Shown here: one piece after another, positions 55,074-63,910 of the stretch
Position numbering within the stretch: position 1 is the stretch's first letter
How the letters are laid out: the number at the start of each line of letters is the position of its first letter
Assembly: GCF_014203735.1 (NCBI RefSeq)
Contig: NZ_JACHJQ010000013.1
Span: forward strand, 115,651-179,650
Direction: 5' to 3'
Length of the DNA stretch: 64,000 bases
Origin: Actinophytocola algeriensis
Lineage (GTDB): Bacteria; Actinomycetota; Actinomycetes; Mycobacteriales; Pseudonocardiaceae
Notes under the pieces: model-generated
Told to the model about the DNA's origin: nothing
What the model saw: only the letters and a program-made list of their open reading frames with translations
The model's database searches: none
Translations under genes and position numbers: made by a program

Positions 55074-56180
55074 ATGATGCAACCGGCGAATCCACAGATA
55101 TTTCACCGGACAAACTTGACAACATTGAAAGTTTTCTTGACAGCTGGCAACAATCTGCGGATACTCCTCAAGAATATGGCGCCGACGCATGGCAAAAACG
55201 CCGACGATGATCATCCGATAGGCAGCGGAAAACCGGCGTATCGAATCGTCTACAAGACGCTCCGGACGGTGACACATCCATACGTGGTCCTAGAATGGCC
55301 GAATTTTCGCGTTTCGATAGCCAACGGTGACATAAACCGCGGCGGCCTGACCGTCCCCGATGCAATTCCTGCACGCAACCAACGCCACCGAGTCATTCCC
55401 GAGCACGGCCGAATTATGCGTATTGACAACTCGAACTCCTACATGAGTTGCCCAGATCTTCGGTACACATTCTCCGGCTGGAAAGAAAACGTGCGGGCAC
55501 TGTGCTATGTGGAAATTATATACGTTCCAGAACTATCAAAGAACGTCTCGATAGAGGAGCTTTACAGCGTTGGGCGCAGCAGCGTGGCAGACCTTAAAGC
55601 GCTCTTGGATCTCAAATACGGCCCTCGGCTCCTCGCCATGCCGATCACCGAGGAAGTAGGCGAGACATTCGATGACTGGCACTGGAATCGCCATATCCAC
55701 TCATCCAAGATATCAGCAGAGACGCAAGCAACTTTTAAATCGATCAACGGTAACGAGATGATCAAAGACTTGCAACGCTTGCTCAACAGGAGGATGGACT
55801 TCGGCGAGCGAATGCTACGACGCATCAAACTTGCCTCCCAATGGTACTGGATGGCCGACGCCGAGCCTGATCAGGTTATGCGGTTCACGTACTGGCGGTT
55901 AACTATTGAGGCACTGGAGATGGTCGACACAACCAACATCGCACCAGTCCGCGACCGCCTGGCCGAACTATGCGGAAACTCTTCAAACGACTGGGTGAGG
56001 GTTGTCGGCCCACTATACGGCGTAAGAAGTGTTTTACTACACGGGAATTCAAGAGACGTCACGGAGCAATCGATTAAAACAGCAGAAATTATCGCTCGAA
56101 TTTTGTTGCACTCACGACTACTCGACGAGATCCCAGCCGATCTCACGGATAAAGTGAGGGCTCTCCTGCCAAGTAGATAG
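55074..56180 (+). CDS. Putative HEPN-domain RNase (ApeA-like), element cargo
   Basis: A 368-residue protein (an ATG at 55074 right after an in-frame stop; later Mets such as MAPTHGKN at residue 36 are possible). The C-terminal 120 residues are helical and contain R318-S-V-L-L-H323, the R-x4-6-H motif of HEPN ribonucleases, in the typical context LYGVRSVLLHGNSRD. The preceding helix WRLTIEALEM and the N-terminal beta-rich half resemble ApeA-type antiphage proteins. Codon use is A+T-rich compared with its host, a sign of transfer. The role as a defence RNase is inferred from the motif and island location. It appears intact. Confidence 0.72.
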   Translation: MMQPANPQIFHRTNLTTLKVFLTAGNNLRILLKNMAPTHGKNADDDHPIGSGKPAYRIVYKTLRTVTHPYVVLEWPNFRVSIANGDINRGGLTVPDAIPARNQRHRVIPEHGRIMRIDNSNSYMSCPDLRYTFSGWKENVRALCYVEIIYVPELSKNVSIEELYSVGRSSVADLKALLDLKYGPRLLAMPITEEVGETFDDWHWNRHIHSSKISAETQATFKSINGNEMIKDLQRLLNRRMDFGERMLRRIKLASQWYWMADAEPDQVMRFTYWRLTIEALEMVDTTNIAPVRDRLAELCGNSSNDWVRVVGPLYGVRSVLLHGNSRDVTEQSIKTAEIIARILLHSRLLDEIPADLTDKVRALLPSR

Positions 56181-56193
56181 TCCTATCCGTCAA

Positions 56194-57578
56194 TCACATT
56201 ATCCCATCCGAGCGCTTCTTCGATTCGTCGATGGGCCGCTGTTCTAGGCCGTTGATGACCTTCGCGTAGATCTGGTGCAGCACCGCCACGCTGTGACCAG
56301 CCCACTCGGCGCACTGCGTGGAAGGCACCCCAGCCGCGAGCCAGGTAGACACGCAGGCGTGCCGGAGGTCGTAGGGCCGACGAGCGAGCGGCGAGGCGTA
56401 CTCCTCCTCGGTCAGCGCCGCCTTCCGCGCCTTGTCCCAGACCCGGACGATGGTCGACTCGGCGAGGTCCCCGCCGACGAGGTTCCGGAACAGCCGCCCA
56501 TCGGCCGCGACCCCGAACCGCCGCAGGTGCTCGTGAAGGACGAGGGTCAGCGGAGGCGAGGACGGCACCGACCGCACCTCACTGATAGCCCGTTGCTTGA
56601 GCTGCCGTCTGTCCCGCCGCTTTCCTGTGTCGGTCCAGGAGGCCCCGGCGATCGGAGCCGTCTCGGACAGCAGCAGCTCACCCCACCCGCTCTCCGGGAG
56701 CTGGAGATCCGACTTGCTCAACATCGCTGCCTCCTCCGGCCGCAGTGCCCCGTAGTACATGACCGCGAAGAACGCCTTCAGCATCGGCCCGGATGACCGC
56801 CGAGGCTGCCCGTCGATTGTCTGTGCCTCCACCGCGGCCAGCAGCCTCTCCGCCTGGCGCGCATTGATGACGACCCGCTTGTCGATGGCCCGCACTGTCT
56901 TCGGAGCCGTCCACTTCACCGCAGGCAGGTTGTTCGCCGACAGCGCCTTGACCTCGACCGCGCAATCGGCGCGTTGAACAGAACCGCTCTCTTCCGTGTC
57001 ACGGTCTTCGCCGCAGCTTGCTTTCCGTCCAGTTTGGACGCGAGCGCGTCAAGCGCGTTCCTCAACATCGCCACGTCCTCGAACCGGGACACAGGCAACG
57101 TGTTCGCAGCGACCCACTTCAATGCCCGCTCGATCTCCGGTGGTTTCGCCGTATCGCGCCGCTTCGTGTTGAACGCCCAGCCCGTCAGTGCTCGCCTCAT
57201 GACCCGCGCGTTCGGCTTGCCCTTGTCCGTGGCGAACATGACCGGCGTGACCGTCGCCAGGGCGTCAGCGTTGCCAGCACGCGATTTCGCCGCCGCCCTC
57301 GTCCACTTCATATCGATGTACTTCACGGCGAAGTCGAACCAGGACATGACTTGCTTCTCACGCACCATCGACAGCGGAAGACCCTCGTCGACATCGAACG
57401 CCTCCCCACGCCGAGACGCGGCGACCAAGTCCGAACGGAAGCTGTCCGCGTGCGCGAAGGTGCTGAACCCCACGGAGAACCGCTCCTTATCCACACTCCA
57501 CGGCAACCGGTAAGTCTTGCCCCGCTTGCCAGCACGCGTCTGGATGTTCCAGACCTTCACGTCATACGAGTACGCCAT
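56194..57578 (-). pseudogene. Tyrosine recombinase (integrase), frameshifted
   Basis: The N-terminal arm and core-binding domains are in one frame (56916-57578, MAYSYDVKVWNIQTRAGKRG); the catalytic domain is in the next (56194-56919). The catalytic part shows ALRPEEAAM (Arg), LARRPYDLRHACVSTWL (Tyr in place of the first His of HxxR, then Arg-His), AGHS and the nucleophile region QIYAKVI. The two frames join near 56965: the first ends with LFNAP, while the second continues as DCAVEVKALSANNLPAVKW. A one-base deletion (or sequencing error) explains this. The ATG overlaps the excisionase stop (TGATG). Confidence 0.88.
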
Positions 57579-57763
57579 CAGGCCGCCTCCTCATGGGACT
57601 CAAGCCAGCGTTCGTATTCCTCACGACGGATGCGGATGTCACCGTTGGGCAGCTTGATACAGCGCGGCGCACGCTTCTTCGCCCGCCAGTCGTAGAACGT
57701 CGACCGCGCGATGTCGAGGTCATCGCAAACGTCCTCAATGGTCAGATGCCGCTCTTTCCCCAC
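57578..57763 (-). CDS. Excisionase / AlpA-like helix-turn-helix protein
   Basis: A 61-residue MerR-like excisionase: LTIEDVCDDLDIARSTFYDW, then RAKKRAPRCIKLPNGDIRIR and EYERWLES. This size and sequence pattern are typical of excisionases next to actinobacterial integrases. Its stop codon overlaps the integrase ATG, so the two are coupled. It bends att DNA to direct excision in related elements. Confidence 0.88.
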   Translation of the reverse strand: MGKERHLTIEDVCDDLDIARSTFYDWRAKKRAPRCIKLPNGDIRIRREEYERWLESHEEAA

Positions 57764-57774
57764 CTGCTTCCCCC

Positions 57775-58348
57775 ATGTCAGGCCGCCATCCCCTCAGCGC
57801 GCCCGGCGAGACCAAGGACGTGGTGGCCGTCTACACGTCCAGGTCGGAGTTCCAGCACGAGTTGCCGCCACACCGCCTGTTCGACGGTGCCGGGCACATC
57901 CGCGTAGCGGGCCTGTCGCTGAACCTGCTGTGCCAGAACTACCCAGACCGAGCCCTGCGCGAGCAGATCGAAGCGGGCACCAAGGTCGAAGTCCTGTTCC
58001 TGGACCCGGCTGGCATTCACATCCAGCAGCGTGACCAGCAAGAAGGCCATAATTCCGGCCTGCTGGCATCCCTCACCAACATCAACATCCAGGCACTCCA
58101 GCGCATACGCAGCGGCCTACCCCAGAGGCCCGCGACAACCTGCAGATCCGCGTCTACGACGAGAAGCTTCGCTTCAACATCACGATCATCGACGACCGCA
58201 CCTGCATCGTGCAGCCCTACCTACCCGACTCACGGGGTGTCGAGTCGCCAACCATCGTCACCGAGAAGCAGGATGACCCGGCCTGTACGACACATTCGTC
58301 CAGGTGTTCACGTCCATGTGGGACCGAGCAAAGGACGCCACCGGGTGA
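57775..58348 (+). pseudogene. DUF5919-domain regulator, frameshifted and lacking its HTH
   Basis: The first frame encodes DVVAVYTSRSEFQHELPPHR, then IRVAGLSLNLLCQNYPDRAL and GTKVEVLFLDPAGIHIQQ, the DUF5919 phospholipase-D-like fold. Near 58120 it shifts frame (continuing ARDNLQIRVYDEKLRFNITI), and near 58285 it shifts again (continuing LYDTFVQVFTSMWDRAKDAT) to a stop at 58346. Members normally begin with an XRE helix-turn-helix; here it is missing. The stop overlaps the GTG of the next gene. Confidence 0.75.
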
Positions 58349-58700
58349 CCGACGAGCTGCTAGACCTCCAACGGATCGCGGAGCAAGCCGTAGGACTCGG
58401 CTACGACATCGTCAAGAACACCACGCCAGCCGAAATCCGCCTCAAAGGCGTCCGTGACGTAGTCACGGACGTCGATATCGCCGTTCAAAACGAAGTCCGC
58501 CACTTCCTCAAGCGAATGACTCCTGACGTCGATTTTCTCGGCGAAGAGGACGTCAACTCAATCGCCCTTATGACCAGACCGACGTGTGGACACTCGATCC
58601 CGTCGATGGCACATCCAACTTCGCCCACGACCTTCCGCTCTGCGCCGCATCTCTTGCTTTAGTTCGACACGGGGATTCAAAATTGATACGGCCACATTGA
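58345..58700 (+). pseudogene. Inositol monophosphatase-family gene, frameshifted and truncated
   Basis: From the GTG: GVRDVVTDVDIAVQNEVRHF and PDVDFLGEED (the metal-binding Glu-Glu motif of IMPases). After a frameshift near 58575 the other frame continues with VWTLDPVDGTSNFAHDLPLC, the IMPase signature, and stops at 58698. About half of the usual 260-residue length is missing. An IMPase gene directly after a DUF5919 regulator is a common actinobacterial pair; both are broken here. Confidence 0.8.
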
Positions 58701-59049
58701 TGCACAACAGCTAGCGAAGATTACCAGCATCGTCGTTGAATCTCAGGTGGATACGATGGCTTTATGCACTGCTGAGTTTGGCTCTATAGGATCAAGGCGC
58801 GCCGCCGATGGCGGCGCGCTGCGCCCGTCACGTTGGGGACGTGGCTGGCATCCATCGCGGCACGGGCGGCTACCGCTCCGCTAACGCCGCCCGGCCTGCG
58901 CGGCGCAGCCCCACGCCCCGTGACGGCAGCGCCGCCACCGACGGCGCGGTTATCCACGAGCACCAGGCGGCTCCCTCGGCCTCAAGCATCGAACACCGGG
59001 GCGCTACGAGACGGCCTGTACGAGGGAGCGGGGAGGGTATAGGCAACCG
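58701..59049. other. Gene-free stretch with a strong hairpin
   Basis: No supported gene. At 58797-58819 there is a perfect 10-bp stem (arm GCGCGCCGCC, loop GAT) without a T-run, a possible terminator for the broken IMPase operon. The remainder shows no recognisable family in any frame. Confidence 0.5.
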
Positions 59050-59700
59050 CTACGACTGGTCCTGCCTCAGCTCCGCGGCCCACTCGGAGAAGAACGTGCG
59101 CACAGCCGCCACGTCGACCGCGCCAAGGCTCAGGTCCACGTCCGTGTAGCGAGGCAGGGCGTCGAGCGCTTCGACGAAATAGGGCAGGTCGAATCCTGGA
59201 TTGAGGTCACCAGCCCACGTCAGGAGGTCCGCCTTGCTGTACGTGTGACTCAGCGCGAACACGTCCACGAAATCGCGGGCCGCGAACCGGTCGAACAGCG
59301 CGACCACCTTGCGGCCCGCAAGCTCCTCCGGCGCATAGGTCGGGCCAGCGACACTCATCGTCGGCGGCTGTCCAGGCTGCGAATCCAGAGCGATGTCAAT
59401 CATCAGGTCTTCCGGACCGGTGAACTGTAGGCGGCTGAAGCTCTCGCCCTCCTGGACCGTCCGCACGCCCCAGTCCCGCTCACCGGCCGCCGCGATCAGC
59501 GCTTCCCGCGCCGTGACGATGTCCGCCTGCCTGTCGGTGAAGAAGTCCAGGTCCTGGGTCGGGCGCGCCGTCAGATGCTGGGCCAGGAGCGCAGCGCCAC
59601 CGGCGAGGACGAAGCCGTCACTGGCAGGCAGGCTGAAGAACAGCTGTGCCACTTCCAGCTGAAACGCAGTGAGCGGGACGTCCGCCGAGCCAGTGGTCAC
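59050..59700 (-). CDS. AbiEii-type nucleotidyltransferase toxin
   Basis: A 216-residue protein with the AbiEii/AbiGii nucleotidyltransferase core: FVLAGGAALLAQHLTARPTQ, then DLDFFTDRQ (the Gly-Gly and Asp-x-Asp positions), and a later ALFDRFAARDFVDVFAL. Such toxins modify tRNA or other RNA acceptor ends with nucleotides. The GTG at 59700 overlaps the antitoxin stop (TAGTG). It appears intact and belongs to a toxin-antitoxin operon beside attR, a position that would stabilise the element. Its toxicity is inferred from the family. Confidence 0.85.
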   Translation of the reverse strand: MTTGSADVPLTAFQLEVAQLFFSLPASDGFVLAGGAALLAQHLTARPTQDLDFFTDRQADIVTAREALIAAAGERDWGVRTVQEGESFSRLQFTGPEDLMIDIALDSQPGQPPTMSVAGPTYAPEELAGRKVVALFDRFAARDFVDVFALSHTYSKADLLTWAGDLNPGFDLPYFVEALDALPRYTDVDLSLGAVDVAAVRTFFSEWAAELRQDQS

Positions 59701-60212
59701 TACGCGGCGGCCAGCTTGGAGATCAACGGTGCCCAGGCCGCACGAAGATCGCGAGGGAGCAGCAGCTCGTCCCACAGATCGACCAGCAAGACACCATCGA
59801 TGTACGCGAGCACGTCGTCCGGACCGCCCTCGCGCAACACCGCCTCGTACACGCGGGCACGCTCAGATCGGTCCATGAGCCGGTACTCCCGACCAGCCTG
59901 CGACCAGTTCAACGACAGCGGCAGCTCGACCGTCGCCAACGCCCTCTGCGGCGGGAGCGACGGGAGCTGATCCGGCACCTGGTACACCCGCCCGCGGCCA
60001 CTCACGACCGAGCGGAAAGTAATCCGCGGACGTAGGTCGAGGTCGAAGCCCGACGCGCCCAGCAGACGTTCGGCCGTGTCCAGCGTCGGCTTCTTCCGGC
60101 CGTTCTCATAGGCCGACACCGCCGTCCGCGACGTGTGAGCCAGCCGGGCGAGCTGGTCCTGACTCAGACCAGCCAGGTGCCGCGCAGCTTCCAGCAACCT
60201 CGCCACAGACAT
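59700..60212 (-). CDS. XRE-family antitoxin of the AbiEii-type module
   Basis: A 170-residue protein with an N-terminal helix-turn-helix (MSVARLLEAARHLAGLSQDQ, then LARLAHTSRTAVSAYENGRK). The ATG follows AAGGAGGT at 7 nt, the strongest ribosome binding site in the element. The frame is open upstream but those codons read through attR and the neighbouring recombinase. A 16-bp inverted repeat at 60240-60255 is a candidate autoregulatory operator. Confidence 0.88.
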   Translation of the reverse strand: MSVARLLEAARHLAGLSQDQLARLAHTSRTAVSAYENGRKKPTLDTAERLLGASGFDLDLRPRITFRSVVSGRGRVYQVPDQLPSLPPQRALATVELPLSLNWSQAGREYRLMDRSERARVYEAVLREGGPDDVLAYIDGVLLVDLWDELLLPRDLRAAWAPLISKLAAA

Positions 60213-60239
60213 CGGCGGCACCTCCTTCACCAAGCGGGG

Positions 60240-60255
60240 GTATCTACTTGGATAC
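60240..60255. promoter_or_regulatory. Candidate antitoxin operator
   Basis: Inverted repeat GTATC, six bases, GATAC, 28 nt upstream of the antitoxin ATG, overlapping the probable promoter. Symmetric sites of this kind commonly bind the XRE antitoxin itself. Confidence 0.6.
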
Positions 60256-60390
60256 GTTACGCCAGGCTTCCAGCGGCGAGCAACCAACCGGTGCGGTCGC
60301 GGCCAGCTCTGGTCACCTACTCCCCGGCTTCTCCCCATGAATCGTCCGTGACGCCTATCTGCGCAGGTCAGAGCCAGTTGGCCGACTGGG

Positions 60391-60433
60391 TTCAAAACCC
60401 GCCCAGTGTGCGTTCGAATCGCACCGGGGGCAC
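60391..60433. repeat. Right attachment repeat (attR)
   Basis: A copy of the tRNA-Leu 3' part (42/43 identical). It lacks the acceptor 5' strand and D arm, so it is not a tRNA gene. It lies at the 3' end of a serine recombinase remnant. Confidence 0.9.
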
Positions 60434-61235
60434 GCACTGCATTCACACTGGCTTCTACCTGCAGTTCTGCGCTCGACGGCCGCTTGATTTCGGGCTCGTC
60501 GGGGTGCCGTAGGGCCGTTGCGGTTGTGGAGACCACGGCCATCTCCTCTCTCGGCAGTGTGATCGTCAGCGTTGCTTCCTGCGTCTGGTAGTGAACTTCC
60601 ACACGGAGCTTGGTCAGCTCGAACAGGCGTTGCTGTAGCTCGTCAGGCGCGGTCGAAGTTGAGCGTGAGGTGTGGAAGCGCGTCCAGGATGTTCAGCTCG
60701 GTCTCACTGGCCCGCCTGGGCTCAGCCCTGTCCTGGTCGTCGAGCGCAGCTATCTCGTCGAGGACGACGTGACGTTCGGTTTGGAGGTCGTTGTAGCGCT
60801 TCCTCAGGCCCTGCACGAACGGGTCGTCCGGGTCGGCGTCCTCGGCCTGGCGGAGCAAGTTCTCCTGCCGACGGGCCAGGTCAGCGATGCGGCGTTGCAG
60901 TCGAGTGCGCTGTTCAGCCCGTTCTGCGTGGGCCCGTTGCTCGGCCTGATCCACGTCCCTGGACAGCAGGACGCGTCGCTGGGGGTGGAACAGGAACTGG
61001 CTGAAGGCCTGGTCGACCACCGCGGTGATCGCTTCCTCGCGGACGTACACCGTGCGCGGGTGACCTGCGTGCTTGTCGGGGCGTCCACGGTTGTTGTTGG
61101 TCGGCCAGCACCGGTAGTAGACGTAACCGCGCTCGTGGCCGTGGCCCTGCATCCGTCGCCCGCAGTCGCAGATCACCCGGCTGCGGTAGCGGTAGCTGCG
61201 CTTCGTACAGCGGTGCACGTTCGCGTCGGCGCCGT
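60434..61235 (-). pseudogene. Large serine recombinase, C-terminal remnant
   Basis: The zinc ribbon of large serine integrases is clear (VICDCGRRMQGHGHERGYVY, YRCWP), followed by the coiled-coil region (QAEQRAHAERAEQRTRLQRR) and the C-terminal beta part. The frame breaks near 60645 (LPHLTLNFDRA-stop) and continues in the next frame (PDELQQRLFELTKLRVEVHY, QTQEATLTITLPREEM) up to attR. The N-terminal catalytic serine domain is missing: upstream of about 61235 the sequence belongs to a flavin monooxygenase. It is the remnant of a second element that used the same tRNA site. Confidence 0.8.
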
Positions 61236-61264
61236 CGCGCGAGCCCTTCTTCTCCGTCCCCATC

Positions 61265-61940
61265 GCGTTGATCCGTCCGCTTCGGTGACTCGGTCCCGCA
61301 CCCGCACGCCCCATTGTTGGAGATCCCGCAGGCTGGTGCCGATCAGCGGGTCACGCTCGCGCAGGCGGCGGCCGAGTCGGCTCTCGGCGGGGATGCGCAT
61401 GACGCCGAGCATGTTGAGCCAGCCGAACAGGTCGCGGCCGAGGAACCGTTGTGGGAGGGCGGGTTGCCGGGCGCCGACCGCGATGGTCACCGGCCTCGTG
61501 CGGGCGAGTTCTTCGGCGATCTGCACGCCGGAGTTCCCGGCGCCGACGACGAGCACCGGCCCGTCGGGGAGCTGGTGCGGGTTGCGGTAGTCGGCGGTGT
61601 GGAGCTGGGTGACCTCTCTGTCGAGGTTCGCGGCCAGGTCCGGGATGGCGGCTGTTGGAACGGGCCGGTAGCCACGACCACCGTCCGGGCGGTGATGGTG
61701 CCGTGGTCCGTACGTGCCTCGAACCCGCCGCCGACTTGGTGCAGGTGCCGGACGCCGGTGCCCAGCCACAGCGGCAGCGCGAAGTGGCGGGCGTAGTCGG
61801 TGACCTCGTCCTTGCCGGGCAGGTGCCCCGGGGATGCGGGGAACGGCAAGCCGGGCAGAGCGCTGAACCGGGCCGGGGTGAACAGCCGCAGCGAGTCCCA
61901 GCGACGGCGCCAGGACTTGAAGCCACCGCCGGTCACAGCA
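61265..61940 (-). pseudogene. Flavin-containing monooxygenase-like gene, frameshifted, truncated at both ends
   Basis: The first part (frame ending at 61487) reads LPGKDEVTDYARHFALPLWL, then TITARTVVVATGPFQQP (the FAD ATG motif). The rest is in another frame: LPDGPVLVVGAGNSGVQIAE (the NADP-binding GxGxSG), then LPQRFLGRDLFGWLNMLGVM. The N-terminal FAD-binding GxGxxG part is missing on the right, and the C-terminus is cut on the left where the recombinase remnant starts. A frameshift near 61640 joins the halves. Confidence 0.78.
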
Positions 61941-61970
61941 TCCACATCCGACCACCCTGACCGCCCGCAG

Positions 61971-62192
61971 GTGTCAGACGCGGCCTGGTTAGCACTGGAG
62001 CCGATGCTGCAGTCCCGGGGCAGGCACGTACGCGACGTCCGGCAGGTGTTCGAGGGCATCGCCTACGAGCACCGGGCCGACGTGCCGTGGCGCGAGATAC
62101 CAACGGTCTTCGGACCGTGGCAGACGTTGTACGCGAAGTACGCACGCTGGCGCGAGGACGGCACGTGGACAAAGCTGACGTCCGCCACGTGA
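61971..62192 (+). pseudogene. IS5-family transposase, N-terminal fragment
   Basis: 73 codons from a GTG: VSDAAWLALEPMLQSRGRHV, then RDVRQVFEGIAYEHRADVPW and REIPTVFGPWQTLYAKYARW, the DUF4096 N-terminal domain of IS5/IS1648-type transposases. A stop follows TKLTSAT; the DDE catalytic domain is absent. It directly abuts the monooxygenase fragment. Confidence 0.82.
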
Positions 62193-62211
62193 CCGGTTCC
62201 TGCTGATTCGG

Positions 62212-62523
62212 TCAGCGGCGGCCCGGTTGTGCGGTCGCCGCAACGGCGTCGCGGTGTGCCTGGCTGCCCTCCCGGTAGAACACGTAGCCGCCATGGTGCA
62301 GCACGTCGCCGTCGAACTCGCCGTCCGCGCTGAACCCGGTGTCGTCCTTGTACTCGATGTGTGTCCCGCTCACCCAGTACCGGCCGACGTAGGCACTGAT
62401 GCGCTGCCCTCTGGCCTCGTCGTAACGACCGTCAGGCCGCAGCTCCTGCCGGATGTGGTTGTCCGCCGTCACCCACATCCCCACATACGGGTGTCCGGCC
62501 TGCCGCGGTTGCTGGCTTGTCAT
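62212..62523 (-). CDS. Atu4866-like small protein
   Basis: A 103-residue protein matching the Atu4866 family pattern: HPYVGMWVTADNHIRQELRP, then DGRYDEARGQRISAYVGRYW and HIEYKDDTGFSADGEFDGDV. The family is a small lipocalin-like beta barrel of unknown role, often next to LysR regulators or oxidoreductases. The start is set at the ATG at 62523; the frame is open to 62652 but the extra residues look non-coding. It appears intact amid transposon debris. Confidence 0.8.
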   Translation of the reverse strand: MTSQQPRQAGHPYVGMWVTADNHIRQELRPDGRYDEARGQRISAYVGRYWVSGTHIEYKDDTGFSADGEFDGDVLHHGGYVFYREGSQAHRDAVAATAQPGRR

Positions 62524-62858
62524 CGTCGGCGTTCCCTGCTCTCCGGTGTGGATCGTTCGACCGGCCCCGCAGCCACCGGCAAGGTCGGCAGGCAGCGTCA
62601 TTCCTGGGTATACGGCACCCACCCAGAATTCAGTCAGGCTGCGGGAAGTCACCGCCCTAACGCTGGTCGATCGCTCGGCGCAACTCGGCTACCGACGGGT
62701 CACGACGCGATGCGTCACCACGGCGGCGGTCGGCGAGCGCTTCGCGCATCGAGCACCGCGACGCTGGAACAGCCGGGAAGGTGAAGAATCTCCATTTCAT
62801 GTCATGAGACCAGGTCCGGGCGGGCCGCGATCAGGTCGTCCGTGAAGGAGCGCGCCGG
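62524..62858. other. Stretch without recognisable gene
   Basis: About 330 nt between the Atu4866-like start and the IS256 remnant. It should hold the promoter of the former. Frames on both strands are open but show no family pattern. Confidence 0.45.
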
Positions 62859-63896
62859 ATGCTGGCCGAAGCCCTGCGCGCCGAGGTCGACGCTACATCG
62901 CCGCGTTCGCCGACGAGCGAGATGTGCATGGCCACCGCTTGGTCGTGCGCAACGGCTACCACCAGCCTCAGGAAGTGCTGACCAGCGCGGGTGCGGTGGA
63001 GGTGACCGCGCCGCGGGTCAACGACCGCCGGATGGACCCCGAGACGGGCACACGGCGTCGGTTCGCCTCGTCGATCCTGCCGACCTGGGCCCGCAAGACC
63101 TCGAAGATCACCGAGGTGCTGCCCCTGCCGTACCTGCACGGCCTGTCCAACGGTGACTTCGTGCCCGCACTGGGCCAGTTCCTGGGCAGCGCGAAGGCCC
63201 TGTCCGGTCCGGTGATCACGAAGCTGACCGAGCAGTGGAAGGCCGAGCAACGCGCGTTCGCCGAACAGGATCTGTCCGGTGTGGACTATGTGTAATTGTG
63301 GGCGGACGGCATCCACGTCAACATCCGCCTGGAGGAGCACAAACTCTGCCTATTGGTGATGATCGGCGCGCGCGCCGATGGCCGCGAGGAGCTCGTCGCG
63401 CTGGCCGACGGCTACCGGGAGTCGACCGAGTCCTGGGCGGATCCGCTGCGCGACTGCCGCCGGCGGGGCATGGTCGCACCGATGCTGGCCGTCGGTGACG
63501 GGCACTCGGGTTCTGGGGCGCGTTACGGGAGGCACGCCCGGGACGCGGTGAGGGCCTTCGATGCCGCCTACGGCGCGAAATTCCCCAAGGCCGTCGCGAA
63601 GATCACCGACGATATCGACGAGTTGCTGGCGTTCTACGACTATCCGGCCGAGCACTGGATCCACCTCCGCACGACCACCCGATCGAGTCCGCCTTCGCCA
63701 CCGTGCGGCACCGCACGAAGGTCACCAAGGGACCCGGCACGCGCACGACTGGGTTGGCGATGGCGTTCAAGCTGATCGAGTCGGCCCAGGCCCGCTGGCG
63801 CGCGGTCAACGCCCCCCACCTGGTCGCACTCATGCGCGCCGGAACCCGCTTCGAACGCGGTCCGCTGGTCGAGTGCGACGAGGACACCGCCGCATG
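62859..63896 (+). pseudogene. IS256-family transposase, multiply broken
   Basis: Recognisable IS256 (Mutator-type) pieces in order: MLAEALRAEVD then, after a frameshift, YIAAFADERDVHGHRLVVRN; GYHQPQEVLTSAGAVEVTAP; VDYV followed by a premature TAA (63293-63295); LWADGIHVNIRLEEHKLCLL; GYRESTESWADPLRDCRRRG; an internal deletion after AVGDGHSG joining to RAFDAAYGAKFPKAVAKITD; and a last frameshift after WIHLRTT leading to PIESAFATVRHRTKVTKGPG. Several DDE-domain residues are lost. The 5' end before MLAEALRAEVD is also missing. Confidence 0.9.
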
Positions 63897-63910
63897 ACGC
63901 CGGTCCCCGC

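Larger units (their letters stand above)
54537..60433. mobile_element. Integrated element in tRNA-Leu (decayed genomic island)
   Basis: Bounded by 43-bp direct repeats, attL at 54537-54579 (inside the tRNA) and attR at 60391-60433, with one mismatch (T54548 versus C60402). It carries a tyrosine integrase and an excisionase in the usual adjacent order. Cargo: a HEPN-type gene, broken DUF5919 and inositol-monophosphatase genes, and an AbiEii-type toxin-antitoxin pair. The left part is visibly richer in A+T than the host. The integrase is frameshifted, so the element is probably immobile. Confidence 0.85.

Noticed and set aside
60391..60433. Second tRNA gene
   Set aside because: Only the 3' part of tRNA-Leu is present; the acceptor 5' strand and D arm are absent, so it is an attachment repeat.
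59700..60602. 300-residue protein starting MEVHYQTQEATL
   Set aside because: It fuses the end of a serine recombinase, tRNA antisense codons and the antitoxin; the antitoxin has its own strong ribosome binding site at 60212.
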